Source of the DNA: Torymus aiolomorphi
Lineage: Eukaryota; Arthropoda; Insecta; Hymenoptera; Torymidae
Direction: 5' to 3'
Assembly: GCA_036365515.1 (NCBI GenBank)
Contig: CM070874.1
Span: forward strand, 90,416,342-90,480,341
Length of the DNA: 64,000 nt
Numbering within the stretch: the stretch's first letter is position 1; each line of letters begins with the position of its first letter. A program made the position numbers and the translations under genes. Below, piece by piece: positions 10,250 through 20,754 of the stretch. The notes beneath the pieces were generated by a model. That model saw nothing but the letters and a program-made list of their open reading frames with translations, was not told the DNA's origin and searched no databases.

Positions 10250-11660
10250 TAATGGCATGCGTTAATTGAGTTATACATGCCGCTTTGACAGAGGGAGGTA
10301 GCCGTCTCTTTTGCCTGGGCGATAACACGTTCGACACTCGACGAGAACGTTTCTGCTAAGACTCTCTTTCTCCCTGTGCGATGCGAAGTCGCTTGTTAGC
10401 GTGAGTTAGTTGCTAGAGCAATGCGCTGCGCCTCAGCAGATAGAGCCGCGATATTTTAAATCGTTGGCGGGTGGCAGCGCCGCGAGCCGTGATTGGCCAC
10501 CTCAATTTTACGTTAGATAAAGATTATTACCTAGTTCAGATTTTTGGTCTTTTGAAGAGGAATCACTGGATACATCATCAATTCTTACGTCGTTCAAAAA
10601 TTCATTTGGCTTGAATATTGTTTGATTTTCAATATCACTTTGGAAAGGTTCTTTCTGAAGGCTCACAAAACTTTCTGTGATCGATTTTAAAAATTTGATT
10701 ACTATGAATTTATTGATTCCTAAATATTGGCAAATCATGAAATGTATACATATTTTAAAGCTTACCTGACTCAGAGTTTCTATTTAAAATTGAGCTTGCT
10801 GGAGGTAATTGGACAATATTTTCTGTATAACTTTCCTTCTCTACGTATTTAAATTTTTTTAATTTATCTTTGATTGTATTTTTTCCTCTCAAGATTTCAC
10901 CTTCTGACGCTTCGGTTCTTGGTCTTTTATTCGACATTTCGATCACAGTTACATATAGACAAATTTATTCAATAATCAAGTAAACTCTCACGTGAAACAG
11001 TGAGTACTCTTCGCTAGTCTCGAATCAATCAACAATGACAATGGCTAACTCACTAATAAATTCTAACGAACAAATTCGGTAGATTACACTATTACAGCAC
11101 GGATTCACAGAGACATGATAGAAATGACGTCTATACCTACTCTTCTCACGCTTACTCGCAATTTGTTGTTACCGCGAGTTCAACATTCAGTTGTTTTAGG
11201 AAGCAAACTATGCGTGGTATAGTTATAACGGGTGGGGGGTGGCGGTGGCGGCGTTGGTGTCGGCGGCGACGGCGGCGACGACGGCGGCTCATTTTATACT
11301 CACCTAGCATACCCATGAGCGAATAAAGATGTATTAAAACCGAGAATTTCGACGCTCGACTTTTTCTCGAGAAGTTGAGTCTCGGCGCGCCCGGCGAGCT
11401 TCGCGGAAACTCGACGTCACGAGCTGGCGGCGGGCCGCACCTCCGCGGACTCGGGAGGGGAGAAAGGAGCCTAAAACCTGCCGATTTTCTGCTGTTTTTT
11501 ACGGCGGCCAATCAGCGTGCAGGAAGGCTCTCTTCCCCGCCGAGGTATTCTGTTGTGCTCCGATATTTCGGGGCACACTCTCTCGCCACTTCGAGTGTGC
11601 AAAAGCTTCATAAGAAGAATTTTTCAAAAATTAAAATTTGAACTGAGAGGGGGGGGGGCG
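10250..11660. other. 5' and promoter portion of the hAT element with two GC-rich patches
   Basis: Two GC/CpG-rich patches (about 10270-10500 and 11160-11590) stand out from the AT-rich surroundings. The right patch lies upstream of the first transposase exon and includes a CGG/CGACGG trinucleotide stutter near 11240-11290. It is the likely promoter and leader. The patch at 10270-10500 lies within what should be an intron and may be a separate insertion. Open frames at 11152-11641 are low-complexity shadows. Confidence 0.4.
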
Positions 11661-11893
11661 ATCGCTTCTGTCGCCCCCCCTTGGATCCGCCCCTGAATAT
11701 GGGGGAACTTTTGGGGACTTCTATAGTTCTATATGTATAATGTAGTTCCGAAGCTGCCACTAGGCGGCGTACTGATGGCGTAACACATGGATAAATAGGA
11801 ACCGTGCGGGTATATAAGGAAGTATGAGACACAGGGGTGGGCGGGTGGAACCAGTGCTTCACTTGTACGTATATTTACAAAATTTGTTGTTAA

Positions 11894-12351
11894 GGTGATG
11901 TCGGAGCCACGCTGATTGGTTGAAATTTTCCTAACCTCAAAAACATAATATCATAAATAAAAAAAAGTATACAATCGTAAAACACAAAAATGCGGTGATC
12001 ACGTGTTCTTGTTATAATAAAGAATGTTTATGAACGTTACGCAGCGTTTAATAATTTTTAGTTAAGACAAATAATGGGAAATACGACGCGAGGTGAGGAT
12101 GTCGTTCCACACAGAAAATTGTAAGATGACCGTCACTTTTACATAATTACACGTGTCAATTTTAAGAATATTGCATTATATAAATTATTGAACATTTTGA
12201 TTATTGAAAATGCTGTGATCCCGCATTCTTTACACGATAACAAATCGTTAGCAACTTAATTTTCAATATTACGAAGTAAATTTCGCGTAAACAATGGGAA
12301 ATACGACTCGAGGTGGGGGTCACCATCGGTAAAGTTCGCTCCTACATCCCC
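11894..12351. mobile_element. TTAA-flanked MITE, copy 1
   Basis: A 458-bp element flanked by TTAA at 11890-11893 and 12352-12355, with ends GGTGATGTCGGAGC and GCTCCTACATCCCC as imperfect inverted repeats. TTAA targets are characteristic of piggyBac-type transposases, so a non-autonomous piggyBac-like origin is inferred. A near-identical copy lies in opposite orientation at 29707-30159. No open frame of note. Confidence 0.75.
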
Positions 12352-12547
12352 TTAACGAGGAACTGAAAGCAACACTTGCCCAATACATGGGTCATCCCAA
12401 CTATGGGAAAAAGGCACGGAGCGCAACATGGAGAAATTTTGGCCATGTATGGGAAGTGACATATCCCATATATTGCCCATATTCCGAGCAATATATTGGA
12501 CAGTCTTCATTTTTTGCGCGGGCAGTGAAGCTGGGAATAAAGTACTA

Positions 12548-13352
12548 TATGTGAAAATCCGCGGACTACAGACAACAACTGGGGTACAAAAACGGAAAAA
12601 ATTTTTTTTGAGGGCACACCTATCACATAAGGTTTTTTCGGTTCTTTTAGAGTCCCCCAACAGGAAAATACTCGTGAACACTCATTATCCGTTGCCAAGC
12701 TTTTTTGCCGACGAAATCAATTTTTCTTATGGAAATTTAACATGGGAAAAATGGACGAAAAGTAGTCATTGATGATTAACCAATAGCAAACTACTGGAGA
12801 GGCCAAACCAAATTCCACAAAAAAACGATTAAAGTGGAAGAATAGAGCTTTAATTTGTGATGAGAATCGTTAAAATCGGCCAATTCTGTGCAAAGCTACG
12901 TGAATTTGAAAATGACGAAAAATGACAAAAATTTGAAGAATTACGTTGGTTGAAAAGAATCGCTCATTTTCGTCATTATTCGCCATTTTCAAATTCACGT
13001 AGCTTTGCACAGAATTGACCGATTTTAACGATTCTTATCTCAAATTAAAGCTCTATTCTTCAACTTTAATCGCTTTTTTGTAGAATTTGGTTTAGCCTCT
13101 CCAATAGTTTGCTATTGGTTAATCATTAATGACTACTTTTCGTCTATTTTTCCCATGTTAAATTTCCATAAGAAAAATTTATTTCGTCGGCAAAAAAGCT
13201 TGGCAACGGATAATGAGTGTTCACGAGTATTTTCATGTTGAGGGACCCCCGAAGAACCGAAAAAACCTTATGTGGTAGGTGTGCCCTCAAAAAAAATTTT
13301 TTCCATTTTTGTACCCCAATTGTTGTCTGTATTTCGCGGATTTGCACACATA
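12548..13352. mobile_element. Fold-back element with a core shared with 55907-56730
   Basis: About 805 bp forming one long hairpin: outer arms (12548-12720 and 13170-13352, containing CGCGGA, TTGCCAAGCTTTTTTGCCGA and complements) enclose a core of about 445 bp whose own ends are TTTTTCTTATGGAAATTTAA and the complement. The core's central part includes AATTCTGTGCAAAGCTACGT on both arms. No coding capacity. The same core is found inside different outer arms at 55907-56730. Confidence 0.75.
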
Positions 13353-13913
13353 TATATGTAACATGGGAATAAAGTCAATCATTCCCTTGGGTGATCACTG
13401 CCTGACCCAACCGTGGGAATAATATTCGTCTTTACTCTCTTCTTACATAACTATTTGATAACTTAGTACAAAAAAACTCGATTAGTGCGTAAACTGCATA
13501 AGCACGACCATACGATTGTAGTTTGTATACCGCTCCGTTCTTCGACGAGCGAATTCAGACCATGTATTCGATCTTCCCTTGTAAATGATAATACGTAAAC
13601 CTTAGGCAGTACAGTCTGCTATTATCCTGGTTATACGTTATTTCAAATTTATTATTTATTCATACGTCTATAGTAAAAATGTTCAATTACCATAATCTTA
13701 TGTTACGCTACAGATACTTAGTTAACAAATAATTTAATACTATTTGTATTACAAATACATTCATTATGGCTTGCGTAAAGTATTTTTTAATGTTTGAAAT
13801 ATCTGTGTTAACAAGCCAAAAAGTAGTTCCATTAATTGTTATTTAACAATTATTATAAATCAATGTAAAAAATGCAATATTTTGGTTAATAAATGCCAGA
13901 CTCTTCTGTGGCA
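13353..13913. other. AT-rich intergenic DNA, no gene
   Basis: Begins with a copy of the recurring GGGAATAAAG word and a TTCCCTTGGGTGATCAC block that is also seen near 5790. Nothing else recognisable; no coding frame. Confidence 0.4.
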
Positions 13914-14708
13914 TTTTCTGAGAAAATAATGTCCTTTGCCAATTTTCTGTCAGATGCATAGTTTCTGAGAAAAAATTCCCCAAAGATTTAAAAAATAAAA
14001 TTTTTTGAAACTGAGAATTTTTGTTTTCGAAAACTATGCATCTGATGGTAAATAACCAAAGAACATTTTTATGGAAAATCAAAATATCTGGGTTATCAGT
14101 CCGAGAAACGCTCTTCTTTATTGTTATTTAACAATTTTTATAAACAAATATAAAATTTTTAAAATAAAATATTTTGATTTTTTTTTAATTCCTGACTATT
14201 TTCCATAATTTTTTGAGAAAAAATCCCGCGTAAAAAAAAATTGATTATCAATAATATGGCCAACATATTGGCCATATGTCTCTCCGGTTTCGGAGCGAAA
14301 TATTGGCCATAGTATTTCCCATATAATCCCATATAATTTTTATATAAATTCTTATTTATATAGCTCTAAGAATAAGAAATATGCGCCATATTATGAACGT
14401 TATATGGAAAATAGTATAAATAATACATGGTTCAGGCGCCGCAGCGACATATGCGCCACATATTACCCATACGCCCGATGTATGACCCATATGATATCCA
14501 CATATTGCTCATACTCTGAGCAATATATTGGCCACTTAATCTGTTTTTGCGCGGGATGTCCTTTGGCGATTTTCCATAAGACGCCTAGTTTTCTAGAAAA
14601 AAGTTCTCAAAGTCCCAAAAATGAGATTTTTTAAATCTGGGAATTTTTTACTCAGAAACTATGCATCTGACGGAAAATCGCCAAAGGACATTATTTTCTC
14701 AGAAAATA
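13914..14708. mobile_element. Palindromic element pair interrupted by a CCCGCG-ended element
   Basis: TTTTCTGAGAAAATAATGTC with CTTTGCC at the left and its complement at the right end bound the region. Each side (13914-14080 and 14560-14708) is itself a hairpin around ATGCATCTGA, so this may be one palindrome split by an insertion or two copies of one MITE. Between them sits the element at 14223-14557. Confidence 0.55.
14223..14557. mobile_element. Palindromic element with ATCCCGCG...CGCGGGAT ends
   Basis: About 335 bp with terminal repeats ATCCCGCGTAAAAA and TTTTTGCGCGGGAT. Internal palindromes TTGGCCATATG and GAGCAATATATTGG match the short element that carries the hAT insertion (7338-12522), so both belong to one family. 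No protein-coding capacity despite a short open frame at 14404-14634. Confidence 0.6.
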
Positions 14709-14884
14709 ACGGAGAAGAGTTTGGTATTTTTAAATGACTAAAATGTTGCATTTTTTATATTTTGGCTTGGTAACAGATTTTTCATGCATTCAAAAACGTA
14801 AGAAACCGCCAAGCTACCGAGGGGGCGGTGAAAAGAACACCATGAACCGCCTATAGGTATATATAGCGCCCGAACTATATAGGG

Positions 14885-15051
14885 CTCTTACACAGAAAAA
14901 GTAACAGCACACAGATATAGGATTTAACATGGGTTACTATATCTATATATACGAGATAATCTTGTTCCCTATATCTGTTCCCTGTATATATAGATATAGT
15001 AACCAATGTTAAATCCTATATCTGTGTGCTGTTCCTTTTTCTGCGTAAGAA
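14885..15051. mobile_element. 167-bp fold-back element
   Basis: Left arm CTTACACAGAAAAAGTAACA and the block ACAGCACACAGATATAGGAT are repeated inverted at the right end (ATCCTATATCTGTGTGCTGT, then TTTTTCTGCGTAAG). The loop holds ATATCTATATATA. Near-perfect arms of about 65 bp. MITE-like, non-coding. Confidence 0.7.
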
Positions 15052-15144
15052 CCCATTCGAGGAATTCGGGCAACAAACTTCACATTCGTTGAAACTAATT
15101 ATTTTTTTAATACTCACTCATTAAATCAAGTTTTACGCACAGTC

Positions 15145-15415
15145 ATAAAATACTACATTACGCAATTAGTGCGCAAAGCAAGTGATTCACGCACGAGTCG
15201 AGTTTGTCGCCATCGCTGCGCTCGGATAGTAAACAGGTCCAGTGCGTGGTTCACCTTGCGTACGTGTTGCGTATATTATTTTTTTACAGAAGTGCGCAAA
15301 ATACGGCAAATCCATTAAAATAACAATACCTAAAAATAAATAAGTAAAATGAAACGAAGCACGAGTTGATTTTGTCGCCCGAGCGTAGCGAGGTGACAAA
15401 AATGACGAGTGTAAA
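15145..15415. repeat. Two CpG-rich hairpin cores of a dispersed family
   Basis: Starts with TACTACATTACGCAATTAG and contains GTTTGTCGCC near 15198 and TTTGTCGCCCGAGCGTAGCG near 15370 followed by GAGGTGACAAA. The second core is an inverted repeat. Equivalent cores occur at 16515, 20976, 28508 and 49115. The arms here are poorly preserved, so this may be a broken copy. Confidence 0.45.
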
Positions 15416-15538
15416 TGAATATAAGAAAGGTAAAAAAGACATATATAAACATAAATAAACATAGTATTATTTAACTTAAATGTAAAGTTTATTTAAAAAA
15501 AACTACTATTTTTATTTGCAAAACCAAAACATTTTCGT

Positions 15539-15754
15539 CCCAGATAAGTTCAAAAATCTATGTTTTGAAGCGTTTTAGCCATTTTTTACATTTTTAGAAA
15601 TTTTACACATGAGGTCTCACGTGAGATCTCACGTGAGAAATTTGAAACATGAGATTGCACGTGAGATCTCACGTGAGACCTCATGTGTAAAATTTTTAAA
15701 AATGTAAAAAGTGGCTAAAACACTTCAAAACATAGATTTTTGAACTTATCTGGG
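15539..15754. mobile_element. Fold-back element with a CACGTG-rich centre
   Basis: Left end CCCAGATAAGTTCAAAAATC and the complement at the right make arms of about 75 bp. The centre contains alternating TCACGTGAGATCTCACGTGA blocks; CACGTG appears at least four times in about 70 bp, itself palindromic. Non-coding, MITE-like. Confidence 0.75.
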
Positions 15755-16455
15755 GGGTGGTGTAACCTAATAGGCGACTCCTAATTCCCAGAAACTGATT
15801 TTTTCTCATTAAAGGGATTTTAGCAGCTCGCGGACCAGAATTTCACATGAGATTTTGGCGTGAGATTTTTCAGTAGGGTAACATTTGAATGAAATTTTGG
15901 ATTGGTTTGTTACATAGGTACTTAAATTTCATTCAAGTGTAATTCTTAGACGATTTTGGAATATCTATTTGAAACTTTGCAGGATGATAGAGTACTTGTA
16001 TCAAAATATATATTTTTAATTATTCAAAAAGTTTATTATATGCTTGGTCGGTAATAATTGACGATGAAAAACTAGATCAGAGTATCTAGAAACGCACAAA
16101 ATTTACCATTGAACATTTTTTGTACAAAACTCATCAAAACTTATGGAAAAAATATCATTTAGTTTTGAAGCGGATTCCGAGACGGTGCTTTTTTTACTGA
16201 GCCGACGATTTCATGATGATTTATTTTATGAGCGATATTTCTATTATCTCCATCTCTATAGTGCTCAATCGATAAAATAAAAAAACAGGGGTTTATTTTA
16301 GAGATAAAAAAATGACATCCTGAAGTTTTAGCCACATCCATGACCCGAAAGTAAGTACGAGAAGCTTTCCTTGTTCGTATAGTACTTATTATAATGGTAC
16401 TAGTCGATTTTATGCACCTATGTCTTTCTCTTTGCATTTCACCTTACCTAAATTT
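15755..16455. other. Intergenic DNA, nothing recognised
   Basis: AT-rich. A short minus-strand frame at 16159-16437 has no recognisable domain and no supporting splice or promoter signals. No RNA gene or repeat structure was seen. Confidence 0.4.
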
Positions 16456-16598
16456 GAAATAGTACATTACGTAACGAGTGCGGAAAGTAGGCGTTTCCGC
16501 CACGAGTGCTGTTTGTCGCGCGAGCCGAAGGCGAGCGCGATAAAAGCACGAGTGAATGGACGCCTACTCTCTGTACTCGTTACGTAATGTACTATTTC
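16456..16598. mobile_element. 143-bp palindromic element, AATAGTAYATTAC family
   Basis: Outer arms GAAATAGTACATTACGTAAC and GTTACGTAATGTACTATTTC are perfectly inverted, followed inward by CGAGTG/CACTCG-like and AGTAGGCG/CGCCTACT pairs. The centre TTGTCGCGCGAGCCGAAG plus GCGAGCGCGATAAA forms a CpG-rich hairpin. Two further elements with the same end word and core lie at 20942-21063 and 49052-49190. Confidence 0.75.
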
Positions 16599-16730
16599 AT
16601 CACTCCGTGCGGAAAGTTCGACTTTAAGCCTCCGAAAGTTGAACTTTCCGCACGGAGCTAAGCCTCCGAAAGTTGAACTTTCCGCACGGAGCTAAGCCTC
16701 CGAAAGTCGAACTTTCCGCACGGAGTGATG
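16597..16730. repeat. 34-bp tandem repeat with palindromic ends
   Basis: Directly abuts the preceding palindrome. Units AAGCCTCCGAAAGTTGAAC + TTTCCGCACGGAGCT repeat about three times with period 34; the block begins CATCACTCCGTGCGGAAAGT and ends with its complement. Possibly the internally amplified hairpin of a second element. Confidence 0.65.
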
Positions 16731-16974
16731 AAAATAAATTATATTTACTTATAAACTATATTTCGTCGGCTTAGTTAAAGAAAAGTACACCTCAAATTGA
16801 AGTTCAAAAACCAGATACCCAGATTTAAATAACAATGTTATGTTCAGCCATGGCTAATATAGCTGAAGTATAAATGAAAAACTACCTGCGTACATGGCTA
16901 ACAAGTATGAGAGAACGAGAAGAAATTTCGTTGGCAGTGAATGTCAACTTAAATCACAATGATGTTATCGTCGA

Positions 16975-17135
16975 AGCGAGTTGTTGTCCGCTTTTTCAAC
17001 TTCAATCTGACGTGTCTGCTTTTTTAACTTCAATTCGAGTTGTCCGCTTTTTCAATGAGATTTCGAGGTGTCTGACTTTTGAACTTCCATTCGAGGTGTC
17101 CGCTATCTCAACGTGAATTCGAGGTATACCTTTTT
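16975..17135. repeat. Degenerate tandem repeat, about 35-37 bp
   Basis: Four to five copies of a unit like CGAGTTGTCCGCTTTTTCAA followed by CTTCAATT-type sequence, with substitutions. It accounts for the open frame 16874-17116. No further function visible. Confidence 0.6.
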
Positions 17136-18185
17136 CAACTAAACCGATGATTTAATAATTCATTGTGCGAAAAAAAATTAAACAATGCTTTTTATTTTAT
17201 TTTATTTTATGCTATTTTGTAAATGAATGGTTTTCAGGCCCAATGCAACAGAATAAGTGATATGTGTATAATAAAGATTATATAATGTTTTAATTAAAGC
17301 TAACAAGAGAAATAAATACAATTTTAATTTACTTGATTTTATACAGTTTTTGAAAGAGAAAATGGTATTAACCAGGAGAAATTAACGTTTTTTTAAAACG
17401 AGTTATTGTTAGTTCCAGGATCGACGAAGTCTAAACAGGGGGCTATGATAAATTAGATTAAACTTACTAGGAAATTCTTTGAACTGACGAATACATCTAT
17501 GGATGTAAAACACTAGAATAGTCCTACAATACCGACGTAACCATATTATTAGGGATCGACCGCTGCGCGCTATTCGAGGGAACCAATTAAGTTTTTACCA
17601 AAGCGAAAATTGTTGCACCTCAAATATTATAATATTATTAATAAAAATGTGTTTCCAACCAAAATAAGTCCATTTTGTGTGTTCTCCGGAATATTTGTAT
17701 GGATCCGAATTAAGCACACGTATGTAAACAAGTTCTCGGATTATTTTATTAGTTAGGCTGTAAATAATGGTAAAAGGTAGTAAATGTAAAGCGTAAAGCG
17801 TGGTTAAACAAGGTAGGAAAGGTATATACATGGTTTTTGGAGCGGCGGTCTAGTCTATCTTGTAAAGTATACATTTTAATGTACATTGTGAGAGGCCTTG
17901 TCTTCAGGGACTTAAATAAGACGGAGTTAGGCTGTGAATGAGAAAATTTTTAAATTTAAATCTATACAGGTATAACTATTATATGCGCTATAGTAATAGG
18001 GAATAAAATGAAGGTATATGCAATATATGCAAGTTCATATGTAAAAAATGCAAAATGTAAAAAAATAAATTTTTATTCTGTACAATTATTTAATAATATG
18101 GGAATAAAGACTACATGATAAGAGTTGTCGCGTGGATGTATGGAAGGATTTGTGAGGTTATAAGGCTCTTATATAAGAGCCAAAT
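17136..18185. other. AT-rich intergenic DNA, no gene
   Basis: A (TTTTA)n stutter lies at about 17190-17212. The minus-strand frame 17595-17831 is hydrophobic and low-complexity without recognisable homology. One GGGAATAAAG word sits near 18110. No structure otherwise. Confidence 0.4.
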
Positions 18186-18194
18186 ATATCGACG

Positions 18195-18310
18195 CTCCCT
18201 ACGAAAACTAGCACGATTCAGATTGCCACGAAGACTAGTCCATTTCAGCGTTGGCCGCGAAGACTAGCACGCCCCATTGATTTGCGTTGAAGACTAGCCC
18301 GATCCCTTGT
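18195..18310. repeat. Minisatellite with CGAAGACTAGCACG motif
   Basis: Four spaced copies of CGAARACTAGYMCG-like sequence with about 30-bp spacing and divergent spacers. It superficially resembles a repeat-spacer array, but the copies are imperfect and few and the context is insect DNA. Origin unknown. Confidence 0.5.
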
Positions 18311-18832
18311 TATTCAGTCATATTTCTATTTAATATTCAGAAATATTAAATACAAGTTGTAGATAATATTAAAACCGAACTTTTTTCATTTAAATTCCCA
18401 TGTACAATCAATTCCCGACGAGGTAGACAAAAACAATTTTTTCGCCTAAATACACTTAAAATAGTCGATTTTCACTTATAAGTTAACAACATTTTATTTC
18501 AGGTATAGAAATATTGAATACGAAAGTTTTTGATAATATCAAAACAAAACTTTTTTCTGTTTAAGTAGCAATAAGCAATGGCTTATTAAATTATGAGGCA
18601 ATTTTATGCACTACATTTTGCGTAAATCGTGTTCGAAAATTTCAAACACGATTTTTATAAATTTGAAATTTCGAATATGATTTTCGGGAAATGTACTGCA
18701 TAAATTTGCATCAAAATTTAACAAGACATTGTTTGGATCAATCGCCTTTTCTTCGAAAAAGTTTTTTGAATTGTGATAGATATAAATAAAATATCGTTAA
18801 AAATATTACTTATGTCGACTGCAACTTACTAT

Positions 18833-19180
18833 CAACTGATAAGAATTTTTCTATAGGTCTTACAGTCTCACAAATTAAATTAAAATAATTAATATTTATG
18901 GCAGTCAGATTGCCCTTGTTTATAATCACCCCCGCAGAATCTGAAATAAAAACTTAATTAAAACCTGGAAAAAACTTTGTTAGCAAAGGACGATCTGACT
19001 GCCCACCACCACCACATTGTCCAACGTTTCGAGCCCGCTCCGGCTCCTCCCCAGGGACATTATTATCAGGGACATTGCGGGGGTGATTATAAACAAGGGC
19101 AATCTGACTGCCATAAATATTAATTATTTTAATTTAATTTGTAAGACTGTAAGACCGATAGAAAAATTCTTATCAGTTGA
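18833..19180. mobile_element. Fold-back element with arms of about 105 bp
   Basis: Left arm TCAACTGATAAGAATTTTTC through CCTTGTTTATAATCACCCCC is repeated inverted at 19080-19180. The roughly 140-bp centre is unique, GC-richer and includes a CCACCACCAC stutter and AGGGACATTATTATCAGGGA. The open frame 19017-19211 crosses the arm and is not a gene. Confidence 0.7.
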
Positions 19181-19508
19181 TATAAATAAAATAGCCATAC
19201 CGGTATGGTAGAAATCTATGTTATTCTTTCGCATCCAATGATTACTATCTTTGTAATTAATCTTGAAATGTACAATAATATCATACAATAGTACCATGTA
19301 GCACTAATTCCGCACTTAAGGAGATATTTTCTTAGAGCACTAATAAATTATGTTACAAGCAAACAAATAATCGAATAAGGAAGGATTCTTATAAGTACAA
19401 GAGAGCAGATAATTGGTTGCTTATCGTTTGATGCAATAAAATTGTAGATACACACATAAACATAATGTCATGTAAGGATATATATGCTGGCTACAAGTAT
19501 AGTGACAA

Positions 19509-20271
19509 CCCATATGGAAAAACGTATAAATATATAAAAATGTACCTTTCTATTGGTTTTTTGGATATTTTATACGATCTTGTACATTTTCATACAGTTT
19601 AATACATTTTCATACATTTTCTTACAATTCGGAAATTCCTATGTTAATAAATTAATGAAAATATAAATGTATAAAAATACAAAAAACCCTATAAAAATGT
19701 ATATTTCTGTATATTTTCGTATTTTTTGTAATTCTTACGTTTTGTTACATTTTTATTCGCTTTTATACAATTTAATACGGTTAGGTACATTTTTGTACGT
19801 TTTTTTTTTTAAATGAGAAAATTTTCCATATTATATTATCAAAAGAAAAATAGTATCGAACTGCATAAAACCATACAGAAACATAAGTATCGTAGCAAAT
19901 TGTGAAAAATCTTATGAAAATGTATAGAATCGTATAAAATCGTATGCATGTACACTTTTACACAGTTTCATACGGTTATATACAGTTCTATACATTTATT
20001 TTTTCTACAATGGATCAGACTTATAATTCTATAAAATGTAAAAAACCGTATGACACGATATAAAATCGTTGTAAATCGTAGGAAACTGTATAAAAATGTT
20101 ATAAACCGCATGAAACCGTATTAGCGTATCAAAACGTATTAAAACGTATGAAGTTTATCCAAAAACCAATGTTTAGATTCAGTTTTATACGTTTTTATAC
20201 TGGTTTGTACAATTTTATATGGTTGCATACGATTTTATACGGTTTCATACATTTATTTTTTTCCATACGGG
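19509..20271. mobile_element. Fold-back element B built of about 10-bp 'CATACAGTTT' words
   Basis: Ends CCCATATGGAAAAA and TTTTTTTCCATACGGG are inverted. Nearly all of the interior consists of degenerate GTATAAAAnC words or complements; in the run at 19585-19625 (TACATTTTCA, TACAGTTTAA, TACATTTTCA, TACATTTTCT) the step is exactly 10 bp. Both orientations occur. No coding capacity. Architecture matches elements A (5836-6664) and C (20343-20585), while the words differ. Confidence 0.7.
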
Positions 20272-20342
20272 AAGTTGTTCATTATTAAATATGGTAATTA
20301 TAAAGCGGTGTGCAAAATTTCAGTGGCGTAACGAGAATGGTT

Positions 20343-20585
20343 ATCCCTACTTAAAAAAAAGGATTGAAACGGATTGAGAAAACCAATCCGTTTCAATCTG
20401 TTTTTTTAATCCGTTTAAGTCCGTTCTAATCCATTATAAATCCGTTGCAATCCGTAACATATATTTTTTCACGTACTTGGATTGAAACTGATTGAAACAG
20501 ATATCTCATAAAATATTTCCAATCCGTTTTTTGAACATTTTAGGTCCATTTCAATCCGTTTCAATCCTTTTTTTTAAGTAGGGAT
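20343..20585. mobile_element. Fold-back element C built of about 10-bp 'AATCCGTTTC' words
   Basis: Ends ATCCCTACTTAAAAAAAAGG and the complement closing AAGTAGGGAT define 243 bp. The inside is AATCCGTTTC-like words or complements (GGATTGAAAC), commonly 10 bp apart with occasional 11-12 bp steps. It is the cleanest and shortest of the three word-built elements in the window. Confidence 0.75.
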
Positions 20586-20754
20586 GGAATTATTACTATT
20601 TGAATTTGACATTAGTCTTATGGAAATTCGGAAAATAAACAACTAAATTTAAAAACAAAAACTTTGCTTTGAAATTTGTGTAATCGTCAATATATTTTAG
20701 ATAAACAAGTTTCATTTTCTTAAATGTTGACTTCGAGAATATTGTCTGAAATAT

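Larger units (their letters stand above)
7706..10946 (-). pseudogene. hAT transposase gene (ZMYM1-like, TTF zinc finger/DUF4371 class), inactivated
   Basis: Read on the minus strand. A first coding exon (10946 to about 10766, opening MIEMSNKRPRTE) ends at a good donor, CAG|GTAAGC. A second exon (about 10690-10532) ends at TAG|GTAATA, and a further donor CTG|GTAAGT lies near 10104. The main exon begins after CAAAGCAG near 10020. It carries a 'DIGNY' motif, then a WLVLSNVKKGYFCKYC zinc-finger block (about 9800-9720), DUF4371-like sequence, and the C-terminal dimerisation block. Damage seen: an apparent frameshift near 9900, a TAA at about 9812 and a TGA at 8408-8410, all within otherwise continuous homology. 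Transposition activity is therefore not expected from this copy. Confidence 0.8.
7489..11696 (-). mobile_element. hAT-superfamily DNA transposon (decayed)
   Basis: The left end CAGGGGCGGATCCA at 7489 and right end TGGATCCGCCCCTG (to 11695) are terminal inverted repeats. An 8-bp target duplication ATATGGGG is present at 7481-7488 and 11697-11704, the length typical of hAT elements; joining the flanks restores a symmetric target. Inside, the minus strand encodes a TTF-zinc-finger/DUF4371-type hAT transposase with several introns, now broken (separate entries). The right 500 bp is GC-rich and probably carries the promoter and leader of the transposase gene. Confidence 0.85.
7338..12522. mobile_element. 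Short TIR element interrupted by a hAT transposon and a TTAA MITE
   Basis: CCCGCGCAAAAAAATGAAG at 7338 faces its inverted partner ending GCGCGGG at 12522. Both are followed inward by the same palindromic ATATTGCTCGG / CATACATGGCCAAAAT blocks, so they are the two ends of one element. Removing the hAT element (7489-11696 plus one target copy) and the TTAA MITE (11894-12351) leaves roughly 0.5 kb. A related element with similar ends (CCCGCG...CGCGGG) is at 14223-14557. This is nested insertion, with the short element the oldest layer. Confidence 0.65.

Noticed and set aside
11152..11641. Overlapping GC-rich frames in the hAT right end
   Set aside because: Low-complexity Arg/Pro reading of a promoter-like GC patch; transposase homology starts only downstream of 10946.
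18195..18310. CRISPR-like array
   Set aside because: Eukaryotic context, imperfect repeats, only four copies, no cas genes.
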